From Branchiostoma belcheri (Eukaryota; Chordata; Leptocardii; Amphioxiformes; Branchiostomatidae): a stretch of 64,000 nucleotides of DNA. The notes beneath the pieces were generated by a model that ran no database searches, was not told the DNA's origin, and was given only the letters and a program-made list of their open reading frames with translations. The stretch is from the NCBI RefSeq assembly GCF_001625305.1, contig NW_017804387.1, forward strand, positions 1,189,185-1,253,184, written 5' to 3'. This document shows positions 11,627 to 21,653 of this stretch, piece after piece. How positions within the stretch are numbered: position 1 is the first letter of the stretch; each line of letters opens with the position of its first letter. Position numbers and translations under genes: made by a program.

Positions 11627-11962
11627 AAAATAACTATCTTGGTTGTGTAAAAGAAAACTCCTGTATCCTAAACTTTACCACACTTGAAACATTCACTATA
11701 ACAGTCATAATCATGATCATAGTTATAGTTATAGACAGCTACCTTTATCATGTAGACTTTTAAGTAAGTTATTTTGTACTCTGTTTCATTTTTCTTTTAT
11801 GTTTGTAATTTGCAATTAGCCTCCGGGCACGAATTTGCAATAAACTTTTCGCTATATCTGGCTTAGTTTGAGATGGAGCCAAGGATCTACCTTACAAAGT
11901 AGATCCTAGCTGATCTGGACAAATTTGTCCTTATGGGAAAAGGGCTAGAGTTACAGATTTGA

Positions 11963-14900
11963 TCAGAAGTTTGGGAAGAACCTCTGGATCATGGGAGTAC
12001 CTGGATACCCTTCCTTGTCCTTTGGGTTGCCGAGGTAGACAGTGAAGTGGCCCTGGCTGAAGTCATATATGGCTGTAAGGTAGAGGGGAGGAAAGATTCT
12101 AGTAAGGCCACATGATATGTCGATGAAGGTTAGACATCTAGGTAATACGATATGCCAAAAAGCAGTTACTCAAGCAACTAGATATGATTTTGGAAACGGT
12201 CAGACGTTTCAGCTAGTATCCACTAGCTTTCGTTTGTGACTGAGAGACCAGAGGCCACATGACTTTAATTTCATGGGTGACATCTGCGTGTGCATTGATT
12301 TTTGCCTGTTCTAAAAAAAAATCACCTCCAAGGAGGCTCTGGCTTGGGTGCCATCCTCTATAGTCCATGGCAGCCAGCAACAATAAGGAGCCGGCGGTAA
12401 CTACGGAGGACAGCACCCAGGCTGCTGAAGCTCCACAGAACTCAAGAACTCAGTACAGTACCGACTCATAAATGCCACAAATGGCCAGCATGTGCCGGCT
12501 TGCCGTAAAAGTCGCTATGTACTACTACTAAATCCACCAGCTTTGTATTCCTGAGTGTAGCAGCATTTTGTTTGGCTGGAAGCTTTTTATTTGCTCATAC
12601 ACACTATTTAGGGGGTCTTCAGAGAATGTCATCCATAAATTAAGTCAGTGTGGCCTTATGTCAACATAAGAAATCTACATTATTACTAAGCACTCAAATA
12701 ACCTAGTAAACCAGTGCTTGCAGTTGTAAAAAAAATAAACATTTAACTTGACAATAAAATAAGAACAGGTAGGATTAAGAAGATGTGCAGAGTATTGGAA
12801 GTTCAAGAAAATATGAAGCAGCAGAAAATGTTGTATTGCGGATCAGGTAATGCCCCCTACCTGTTGCCACAGTCTCTGCACCATCCTTGTTGTTAGGACT
12901 TCTGTATATGGGATAGTCAGGATCTTCTGTATCCCCTAAAACACAAATGTTATATTGTGAACATTTGATAAAAATCTGAAGAAAATTATATGCTAATTAA
13001 ATTTTTCCACACTACTGGTGGAAATCTTACAATGTCAAGTCAGATAAGACTAAAAGGCATATGACTGAGAATTGAGAGCTCACCAAGTATGTCCACAATG
13101 TTCCTCAGATCATAAGGACTTCCCATCTGTGCTGCTCTGGCCTTGCGATGTTCTGTGCTGGGGTCCTCATACTGTGGAACAGTACCATTCAGCTTATCAT
13201 ACCTGCAGTTACAGAGAGAGTAGGTAGAGGTCCTTGTTGTACCATCAAATATGCTTTGTCATTCTATCCTTCTATTAGAGTGGTCAACAACAACAAAGAA
13301 CATTGTGATATGTTGTAGATGATTATATGGTCCATTATGACAACTTAGCCTGGTTACCAGACCTACTAGTATTATAGCTCCCCAGTACTAAATCCTTTCC
13401 GCAGGTTTGCTAACCTGGTAACCAGGCTACATACAACTGTGTTTTGTACACATGTATGTAAGGACACAACAATTTAATTTCTTGGTTAATGGATTTTTCT
13501 AGAAAAATAATGGAGCAGGCGGGCGAAAAAATAATAAAAACAGGCCTAGGCATCCTATTATGGTCCAAAATGGTACAATAGGAGCCATGAAGTTAACACA
13601 CCAGGCTGGTTCAAAATTTAAACAATGAATTTTGAACTTTTAATGATACCATTTCATTGAAAGATGGAATAACTGTAACAACTAGGAAGAAAAGGACTGT
13701 TTTCAACTGTTCAGGGCAAAATATGAGCATTTTGCAGTTGATTCTGAATTTTTTTTTTTTTTTGCAAATCAGAAAAAAATGAAGCGGACGAATCCATTAA
13801 CCAAGAAATTAAATTGTTGTGGCCTAAGATAGTCCTGTATGTTAGCAAACTTTACTGTGATAGTTGTGTGTTTATCAAAAGAAAGACTCACATGTTGAAA
13901 TGGAAGTAATGCTGCAGTCCTTGTACGTCCAACACTGTTTGGGAGTACTGTGGTGTGCTGGGTGTTGTCGGCGCAACCTCAATGTTGTATAGTTTGCTGA
14001 AGTCTGATGCATAACCGATATTCACACTGTAGGATATAATCACATATTTATGCACGTAGGACAGTCATATATATTCACATTCAGCAAAAGACTTGTGAAA
14101 ATGGAGGTATTGTTTCTGACCTGTCTGTGTGTGTGTGTGTGTTTGTGTGTGTGTTTCTGTTTCTGCATATTTTTGGTCAACATAATTTAAGAAGGCATTT
14201 ATGGATTGTGATGATATTTGGTAAATTGCTAGGTCTTACGAAAACAAAACCTAAGGTCAAATTTGGGCCTCCTGGTGGCTGACCTGGCTTGTTACTGCAG
14301 CGTAACTTCTAGTTTTTGTATCTTTTGTCCCAGACATAACATGGTCTTGATTTTATGGTGGCAGATCAAATGCTATAAAACAGCATTTACATTTTTCATA
14401 TTGAAGTTTTCTTGAACTATATAGATATACTTCTTAGAACTTGTTTAAGATGGTAGAAACAAACCTTATGAGAAATTACTTTTCCCTACCTGAAGCCAGA
14501 TGCCACACCTGGTCCGTTCTTGTTGGTTACAATATCCAGGGCATGACTGGGATCCGTGGCTGCCAGCATGGCTCTGTTCAACATGTAACGAACTGTGGAA
14601 ATCAGGGGTGCATTTAGTATATAACAGTTTTTATCAACGTAACACAATGATGTAACATTTGTGTTCCAAGAACTTCAAAAGGGATTGTTCTCACCTAGAG
14701 CTTTCAAAAGTAATTCTGATCTTCTTCGACAGACTGAACCAGTTTTGGTGTCACACTTCAGAGAAGCCACGTGACAAGCCTCACTGGGTCAGTCTACTGA
14801 AGATCAGAGTGACTGGTTAAAAGTTCTAGGTGAGTATACTTTCTTGCGTTGGAACAAAAGTTCTAACCATACACAGTTGTAACTACCAACACTGATGGAT

Positions 14901-17700
14901 ATTCATGTCATGATGATAACATCACGTAATGAGTGCATTCAATATGGACTAAGAGGTCCCAGCTTGAAGGGACCAGATGTTGATAATCACCTGTACCCAA
15001 GGGAGCCCATGAGACAGGTGTGTGCAAAAAATGCATATTTTGTTACTGCGAACATATTTTGTGAATTACAGTATTTTATAGCCTTCAAAATACCTAAAAT
15101 GTTTTCCAGAAATCTAACCTTTCATCTAAAAATCTAGCATTTCATTCAATATGGACTAAGAGGTCCCAGCTTGAGGAGACCAGATGTTGATAATCACCTG
15201 TACCCAAGGGAGCCCATGACAGGTGTGTAAAAAAATGCATACTGTAATTCCTGATTTTTTTTTTGCAGCACTTTTTATGTTTACAATTTTTGTGGTAACT
15301 TCTGTACCGAGAATTATTGTTACAATTAAGAAATATTTTGCACAATTAACAAATTTTTTCTGCACTTGTGTTTTTTTTTCTGACCACAAACTTTTGTTAC
15401 TGCAAAAATACATGTATTTTGTTGCTGCGAACATATTTTGTGAATTACAGTATTTTAGCCTTTAAAATGTTTTCCAGTCCAGAAATCGAACCTTCCATCT
15501 AGTTTAAACATAATTAAACTCAATCAGTAGCTATCTCTTTGTCTTTGAATGAAAATAGTTAACCCAAATGCAAGTTTTATGTAAAGTTATAATAAAATAC
15601 AGACCTTGCTTATTGGGCTGCACGTTTTTAGGAAACACAGCGTTGACGGTGAAGACCATGCCGTTTAAGTTGTGTCCAAAGGCACATCCCGGCAGGTGTC
15701 CCGGGTACGTGTAGGCAGTGAAGTACTCCCAGTCTCCTATCTGTGTACCTGTAACGGTTATGACTTATTATCATGAAAGTTCATCTGTGTTGGTAGTAAT
15801 CATAGTGTGTTGGAATAAAGTTTAACGTTTTACTATGGTTATGACTTATGTAAGGCCACACCAAGTAAATTTTATGGATGACGTCCTTTGAGTCTCAGAC
15901 CCTAAATCTAATGCGAGAGGGCGGAAAAAAACAAGGCGGGCAGAAAAAAACAAGGTTCCTACATTTAAAAATTTTGACTCAATCATTGTACATATGGTTT
16001 TTATTCAGTGGGAACATCACATATACACAGCCAGCATCACATATTACTGTGCACATCAAAGTAAGAAACAAAACATTGAATCAGAGCCTTTTCTTGTCTC
16101 CTCTCTTCATTGTTATCTGCCATCCACCTTCCGGCATTGGCAACAGACATCTTTGCCCATTTTCGGCATGTTGACCACTGTCAGAAGGCAACAAAATTTC
16201 TTGTTTTTTTCTCCAAAATCAGGCGAAAATTAATGCGTGGGCTGATGTCATCCATAAAATTACTAACTTGCTGTGGCCTTATGTAACTATGGTAATCTGT
16301 TAGTGACCATATGGAGAGACATGTTATGGAGAGATATGCATATTTTAGCGCGTTGGGTAGGCACTGATTGGTTAGTGAGAGTAACCAATCAGGTAAAGGA
16401 CTACTATTGTCAACAAAGTTGAGCTTGGAAGAGACAATCGCTCTGTTAGTCAGTTGGTGACCAAGGACTCAAACATGTACATGTGTAGTTGTAGCTCTGT
16501 AGATTAGTATTGTATAACTGTTAGTACCTCATCTGTGTATCGTAGACCATTGGTAACTCTCTGTGTAACTATTAGTGCTAAACTCCCTGTAAACCTTTAG
16601 ACCATATCTGTTAGTAGAATTTTAACATATGGATTAATAAACGCGGGTCAGCAGAAGTAATCGAACTGTTTGGATCTCGTTTATACTAATTATAGTAAGG
16701 CCACACCAACTTAATTTTATGGATGACATCCTCTGAAGACCCCCAAATAAAAGAAAAATCCGGCCAAAAATAAAAAAGCTACTAAATCACAGGAATACAA
16801 ATCTGGTATTGTGAATTTGCGGCAGTACTTAAAGCGACGTATACGACAGTACTTAGCGACGTATACGGCACTGTGCGTGTGTACTGAGTTCTTGCCGTTG
16901 ACGCGTCGAGGAGCTTCGGAGTTACCACCGGCTCCGTATTGTCGCTCCGTATTATTGCTAACTACCATGGGCTGACTACCCAGGCCTAGAGCCTCCGAGG
17001 ACATGATCTTTTTTTTGAGAACAGGCAAAAATCAATGAGCGCGCGGATGTCATCCATAAAATTAAGTCGGTGTGGCCTAAGATACATATAGACGCTAAGA
17101 TACCAAATTACCACCAAACCCTATATATTACATACCGTTAGGCAGCTTATGTGGGGAGATCTGTGCATGGATAAGGTAGGCGTGATCTTTAACCAGAGGG
17201 TCAGAGTCCTCATTGTGTGCCAGCACTCTCTGGTTCGCGATGTCCATAAAAACGTCTGTACACGAAGAAACGTCCCTCTTCCTTTGCATCAGCAGAATTT
17301 CGTGCCTAACGGTTAAGAGGAAGGCCTGTATGAAAGGCACATTGGCGCCGTCACTTATACCGGTTAGCTCGGAAATGTACTGAGGGAAGGACTCATTCGC
17401 GACTTTCAAGTAGCCGTCTACGATCGCCTTTCCTTTGTCTGACTGGTAGAAGGGAGTTAGGACGTCGTGAAGGAGGGTGTATTTGGTGTAGAAGTCTTGG
17501 ATCCGCTCTCTGAAGGTGTAGCCGACGGTGTAGCCCACCTCGTAGTGCGTCCCCCGGACGTGCAGTTCGGGCAAGTTGAGGGTATTGTTCAGCGGCGACA
17601 CCGGTACCGGTTTAGCGTAAACAAAGCCGCACGTACACAACAACGTTAGAACAGCCACTAGAGCCATCTTCGGTCCGTATATCATCGCTAGAATGGCCAT
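11963..17700 (-). CDS. Peptidase C45 / Tan-like acyltransferase-hydrolase
   Basis: Seven exons in reading order, 17700-17136, 15748-15605, 14592-14490, 14026-13892, 13202-13084, 12935-12861 and 12072-11963, splice with GT/AG and consistent phases to exactly 417 codons (416 aa). The N-terminus has a hydrophobic stretch (MALVAVLTLLCTCGFVYA, residues 12-29), so a signal peptide is likely; ATG 17667 is an alternative start. Residues 49-60 (RGTHYEVGYTVG) and the block SSCTD...QRVLAHNEDSDP (candidate nucleophile Cys147, NED at 163-165) match the family of penicillin acyl-CoA acyltransferase, beta-alanyl-dopamine hydrolase (Tan) and Dictyostelium dcd1-like proteins. These are Ntn hydrolases that self-cleave before the Cys. 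The usual GCT here reads SCT. Later exons give GDWEYFTAYTYPGHLPG, FGHNLNGMVFTVN and the C-terminus AIYDFSQGHFTVYLGNPKD. It probably acts in the secretory route or lysosome on an amide-linked small substrate, which is unknown. Confidence 0.78.
12115..12252 (-). mobile_element. Solo Penelope terminal-repeat fragment
   Basis: It matches the left arm of the element at 43054-43195 (GTCGATGAAGGTTAGACATC, CAGTTACTCAAGCAACT, GCTAGTATCCACTAGCTTTCG). Its hammerhead core, read on the minus strand, is damaged (CAAACGA in place of CTGACGA). It is cut at exactly the point where the MITE at 12253 begins. Confidence 0.7.
12253..12655. mobile_element. MITE, GGCCACA-TIR family, subfamily A copy 2
   Basis: Ends GGCCACATGACTTTAATTTCATGG and AAATTAAGTCAGTGTGGCC, with the same interior as 10079-10492 (GAGGCTCTGGCTTGGG, AACTCAGTACAGTACC). 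It lies in the last intron of the C45 gene. Confidence 0.75.
13346..13429. repeat. Short foldback, AGCCTGGTTACCAG family
   Basis: TAGCCTGGTTACCAG at the left and CTGGTAACCAGGCTA at the right form a perfect 15-bp stem around about 55 bases. A related, longer foldback is at 54971-55066. Confidence 0.65.
13462..13824. mobile_element. MITE, GGCCACA-TIR family, subfamily D
   Basis: Ends GGACACAACAATTTAATTTCTTGG and CCAAGAAATTAAATTGTTGTGGCC form a TIR longer than 30 bases, extending into TTAATGGATT / AATCCATTAA. TAA flanks both ends. It lies in an intron of the C45 gene. Confidence 0.75.
14098..14345 (+). repeat. Dispersed repeat with GT microsatellite, copy 1
   Basis: It begins AAAATGGAGGTATTGTTT, carries a GT run at about 14122-14155, then TTATGGATTGTGATGATATTTGG and GGGCCTCCTGGTGG. 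The same order recurs at 28918-29165, so this is an interspersed repeat of unknown class. Confidence 0.6.
14662..14856. mobile_element. Inverted pair of degenerate Penelope-like repeats
   Basis: GTTCCAAGAACTTCAAAAG...CTCACCTAGAGCTTT on the left is mirrored by AAAAGTTCTAGGTGAG...CGTTGGAAC on the right. The right arm has CTGAAGA followed by a stem-loop-like segment and TAAAAGTTC. The inverse of the left arm keeps GAAA but has lost the CTGA box. Together they resemble eroded hammerhead cores, weaker than at 11.5 and 44.2 kb. Confidence 0.4.
14935..15470 (+). repeat. Local duplication
   Basis: TTCAATATGGACTAAGAGGT...CCCAAGGGAGCCCATGA at 14938-15014 is repeated at 15143-15219. ACTGCGAACATATTTTGTGAA at 15046-15066 recurs near 15425-15445. 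This is a roughly 200-400 base tandem duplication inside an intron of the C45 gene. Confidence 0.65.
15854..16278. mobile_element. MITE, GGCCACA-TIR family, subfamily B copy 2
   Basis: Ends GGCCACACCAAGTAAATTTTATGG and AAAATTACTAACTTGCTGTGGCC. The interior is nearly the same as 1864-2264. It lies in intron 1 of the C45 gene. Confidence 0.75.
16699..17077. mobile_element. MITE, GGCCACA-TIR family, subfamily A copy 3
   Basis: Ends GGCCACACCAACTTAATTTTATGG and AAATTAAGTCGGTGTGGCC, flanked on both sides by TAA. The interior runs in the reverse orientation to 10079-10492. It ends 59 bases before the donor of C45 exon 1. Confidence 0.78.
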
Positions 17701-19314
17701 ACGGGATCTAGAAAGTCAACGCTGCAGGCGAGATCGTGCAAACGTCCCAAACGCTCGGCGTATTTACAAAATTTGAGGTCTCGTGATCGTAAAAGTTGGC
17801 AGACAAGTTAGGTCACCAGCGGCCATTGTGTTGTGTCAGAGGTCACAGGACGGGCGCATTGCTATTTCACAGGGGTACTTAAATCAAATCGTACCAACAC
17901 ATCCAACAAAGATTTCATGAAGTAAAAATCATTTCTATGGCATTCTAACCATGTTTATAAGAAAAATTCCACTGGTCATCGGCAAAATTGCCCAGAATAT
18001 CTTCCCTACACTTAAATTGTTATACCTGCCTTTACCAATACCTTGTACATCCCTTTCTGACAGATATTGTAACGTTACTATGTATAACTTGTGTATACAT
18101 CTTTTGACACCCTAAGTATTATCAAACAATTAAATTAAGTTTTCCCTGCATGACAGTTCATATTTTGAAAGTTAAAACGTCATTAGAAGCTCAAATTGTG
18201 CAACTATATGTGTATAACCCTCTATCAGTAACTTATGGGTGTATCTGTCCTTGGTACTGAAAGAGAAGGCCACAAGTAAGGTCTCCGAGATTTCATTTCT
18301 TTCCCCTTGTTTCGCTAGAGTAACAGTAAGCATACTGTCATTAGGTTTGATAACAATCCGACAAATGTTATTTATGCATTCAACTTGTTTGTTTGTGTGT
18401 TTGTTTTATTAGGATCTCTATTAATTTAGTGTACCAATTCACACTATTCTGCCTGGAGTCCTGGTCATAATGTAAATCAAGGGGGTTTGCCAGGCCTCCA
18501 ACCAAGTGATTTAAAAGTGAATCACCAACTTCTAGATAGTAGTATTTAGACCATTGCACACCAGGGCATGACCCTACTCTTTTCGAAAGGTCTGGTGGGT
18601 TCTTTAACGTGCGTAGGGTGTGGCTCTCCCCAAACACGGGGCCTCCATTTAACGCCGTATCTGAGGGACGTCCCTAACCAAAGATAGGTCATTTTACAAG
18701 TGCAAGGGCACAAGATCGGTGGCATGGCAGGATTCGAACCTGGGACCTCTTGGTTCACCCGGGCACTCGACCCCACGCCAATTTCAACTCGGCAGTTAAC
18801 ACGTGAGTGGTGCACCAGTGAGTGGCATTAATTCATGAAACTAAGAAAACAAATACGTTCACACTAGCATCCATAGCAATTAATATCAACCCTAAACCAT
18901 CCCTACAGAGACAGAAAGTGTGTGTTGATTCCTCAACCTCCAATTCATTCATTACTACAACGATTATGTAACCATTGTAATTTGAACAGAATAGAGGACG
19001 AACGCCATATTTTGTAATAGAATGTGAACTGTATATAGCAAAAAGAGAAATGAACTCCTACACTGTACACTAAAATTCACAGGGGCCGTCATCAAACATT
19101 TTCTATCAAAACTCCCAATATGACAAGGCTGAAACGTATTATAAGATTAATTGAAGAAAAAAGGGGTCCTGGAGTAAACAACATGCTTTAGTATCAATAT
19201 TCAAAGCTTCAGTTTCAGACAATTAAGATGACGATTATGAATAAGAATTATTAAATCTGAAACAGTTTGCCACACCCTGATACTGCTCTGCTGCTGAAGC
19301 ACATATTCTACAAG
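17701..19314. other. Intergenic, divergent 5' ends
   Basis: Head-to-head space between the C45 gene (minus) and the visible part of the CCDC180-like gene (plus). It contains the SINE at 18380-18790. I see no further CCDC180 exons in it, which is why that gene looks 5'-truncated. Confidence 0.5.
18380..18790 (-). repeat. tRNA-derived SINE copy 2
   Basis: The minus strand starts with a tRNA-like head containing AGGTTCGAATCCTGCC. A body follows with TTGTGCCCTTGCACTTG, GGCGTTAAATGGAGG and ACGTTAAAGAACCC, ending in an AT-rich tail. The D-arm and acceptor stem are degenerate, so this is not a functional tRNA gene. Confidence 0.6.
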
Positions 19315-19879
19315 CTGAGCATCAACAAGAGAACCAAAAATTCTTCACAACTCTCTCCAACTTCCGACCGAGGACATTCCTGACTAAACTAGCTACCAAG
19401 CTTGGGCAAATTTCAAAGGTAAGTACCTTTGGTATAGTCAGCAGTGCTCATTCTATTTTATGTTAATATTACCAACTGTGTGCTGCAATTTGGAGTTTTA
19501 GCACGAAAACCTTTCATAGTACACGTTCCCTTTCTGAATTGTCCACCGGCTGTTCAGGGAAACTAAAAGATTAAACAAATCAATAATATTTAATGTGAGC
19601 CTTCAAGCCCATTGCAGGTTAGTGTAGGTGCAAGTTAGAGCTGTGCAGGACTATTTTTGGTGTCTACCTGGACCTAACCGGCACCAGGGATAGAGTTAGG
19701 TTCCCTGACACTAACCGCAAAGAGAAACCAAGTGGTGCAGGTAAAATTTGTTTAGGACACTCTGGACATTTAATCTAAACCAGAGCAGGTTTTGCAGAAA
19801 AAGATATTTATTTATGCATTTTGAGCTCTGCAGCCTTATTGGTTTGTCCCAGATATTCTATGGCCAAGAATTCATTCTT

Positions 19880-20100
19880 TCCTAGAACATATAATCGCAG
19901 AGTAGACTTCCCTGTCACCGAGTACAGTGGGGGCATTGTCATTAGATAGCTTTAAACAGTGCCTAGAGTTAGATGCTCAAGAGTTAGGTGTAACAAGTCG
20001 ATTGGTGTAATGTAGCCAGCTGCCGCCCCGCCGCGTGCCTGCAAAGCTGGTGTGTTACGCCAAATGGTGGTTATACCGGCTATACAGATATAGATGATTG
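19880..20100 (+). repeat. LINE-type 3' tail fragment, copy 2
   Basis: It reads as the last residues of a reverse-transcriptase ORF (LDSFKQCLELDAQELGV) and a 3' UTR shared with 4735-4870 (GTAATGTAGCCAGCTGCCGCC). It lies in an intron of the CCDC180-like gene. Confidence 0.5.
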
Positions 20101-20475
20101 TCTGCACACTCAGCAAAAAATTGGACACTGTATGCAGGCAGGCAGTGTTAGTTATGGACTAAGGTGGAGACGATTACATAAATTCTTGGGGGCCTATTCA
20201 GCATTAACATGTATGTCTGTATCATTCTGCATTTATGTATTCTGCATCTCAAGAGCCAGTGTCCTTCGGCTTAACATATACCATAAATTCCTGATCAAAG
20301 TATGAGTATGCATCCCCGATTCGGGGCTAGTTGCAGACAAATCGTGTTAAGATTTATAATTTTTAAGCTACTTCCCATCTCTGTTACTGGGAACGCCACC
20401 TTATAAAGTAAAACAAAAACCTGATCTGTACATTGATCATAGTGATATAACTCGACTGATATTCTACAAACATGA

Positions 20476-20646
<171 letters not shown>

Positions 20647-21390
20647 TGAATCCCAGCAAATGATGTATGCAATTAAAAAACAAGCAAAAAAACAAGCCAC
20701 TGCATTAGTTGTGTCCCATAATGATTCTGGCAGCATGTAGAGTGTGCAGTGTTGGCCACATTGTTAAGAGTAATGCTCAGTAAATCTGGGTGAATACCAA
20801 GCACATACAAGTTGCAAATGGCTAGCAAATTAAACGTATATGATGACTGCTATCAAGATATCTAAATTCTAAGACTATGGCTTGTAGTCCTCATAAAAAA
20901 TATTGTATGATTTTTAAAATCCTTCGTGCACCAAAGATGTTTAACATGTATAGTTATAAGGTCACGTTCCACAGTGCAGAGCCTGACTAACTCTTGCTGT
21001 TCCCGCCAGCTGAACTGGCCATGCACCAGGAGAGAGTGTCCCGTCACTATAAGGGCATCACCACCGCGCTGAACGAGCTCAAGTCTCGCTTCACCGATCT
21101 CAACTCAGAACACAACCGGATGTTTGAACAGTTCCGAGAACACATCGAGAACATGGAACACATCTTCATCAACGCAACCAAGTCTACCAAGTAAGACAGT
21201 AGTTTAGGGCAGGCTTACATTCATGTTTCGCATACCATAAATTGTATATAATTGACCAAGGAACCTCCTTGCCCTAAATTGTTGGTTGAGATACACAACT
21301 GATTTTATTTAGTTTGTACATTGTATATACATAATTATGGTGTCAAGTGATAATAGATTTTTTTAATTATCACGTAAATTCTGTTTTCAG

Positions 21391-21653
21391 ACTTGTGTCC
21401 TTGACAAACTCTCTGCAGACTTAGCCTCCTTCGCAGTCTTGTTGGGCGTCGGCGAGGGACTTTTTGCCACGGAAAGAAGGTTTCGCGCTCCAACAAGACT
21501 TGTTGGAGCGCGAAAACTTCTCTCCGTGGCAAAAAGTCCCTCGGCAGCAAATCGTCCCTCGCGGCGGCATATTACTCGCGTCGCTCAGAGAAAAAATTAC
21601 GCCAACGCCCAACAAGACTGCGAAGGAGGCTACTGCAGACTGAGTTAGAAAAG
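21391..21653 (+). other. CCDC180 exon split by a MITE
   Basis: The acceptor at 21390 is followed by KLVSLTNSLQT; the next codon, TAG, is the first triplet of the inserted MITE (21422). After the MITE and a second copy of the 9-base target, the exon resumes with ELEK and a GTAAGC donor at 21654. The two exon parts (31 and 12 bases) together fit the incoming phase 2 and the outgoing phase 0, so the ancestral exon was intact. Confidence 0.85.
21422..21632. mobile_element. 211-bp foldback MITE with 9-bp target duplication
   Basis: Termini TAGCCTCCTTCGCAGTC... and ...GACTGCGAAGGAGGCTA form a TIR of about 28 bases ending in GTTGGGCGT. An inner hairpin pairs CGAGGGACTTTTTGCCACGG with its inverse around CTCCAACAAGAC. 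CTGCAGACT flanks both ends (21413-21421 and 21633-21641). A 9-base duplication fits Mutator-like elements best, but no transposase is present to confirm it. Confidence 0.88.

Larger units (their letters stand above)
11366..11680. mobile_element. Inverted pair of Penelope-type terminal repeats
   Basis: Two arms of about 140 bases in opposite orientation flank a short spacer (about 11500-11545). The left arm contains TTTTACACAACCAAGATAGT and the right arm its inverse. Each arm carries a hammerhead-like core: plus strand at 11588-11626, minus strand at 11420-11458. Hammerhead ribozymes in the terminal repeats of Penelope-like retroelements are established knowledge. No protein-coding part remains. 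Confidence 0.6.

Noticed and set aside
14122..14155. CRISPR-like or regulatory array
   Set aside because: It is a plain GT microsatellite inside a dispersed repeat; no array of direct repeats with unique spacers occurs anywhere in the window.
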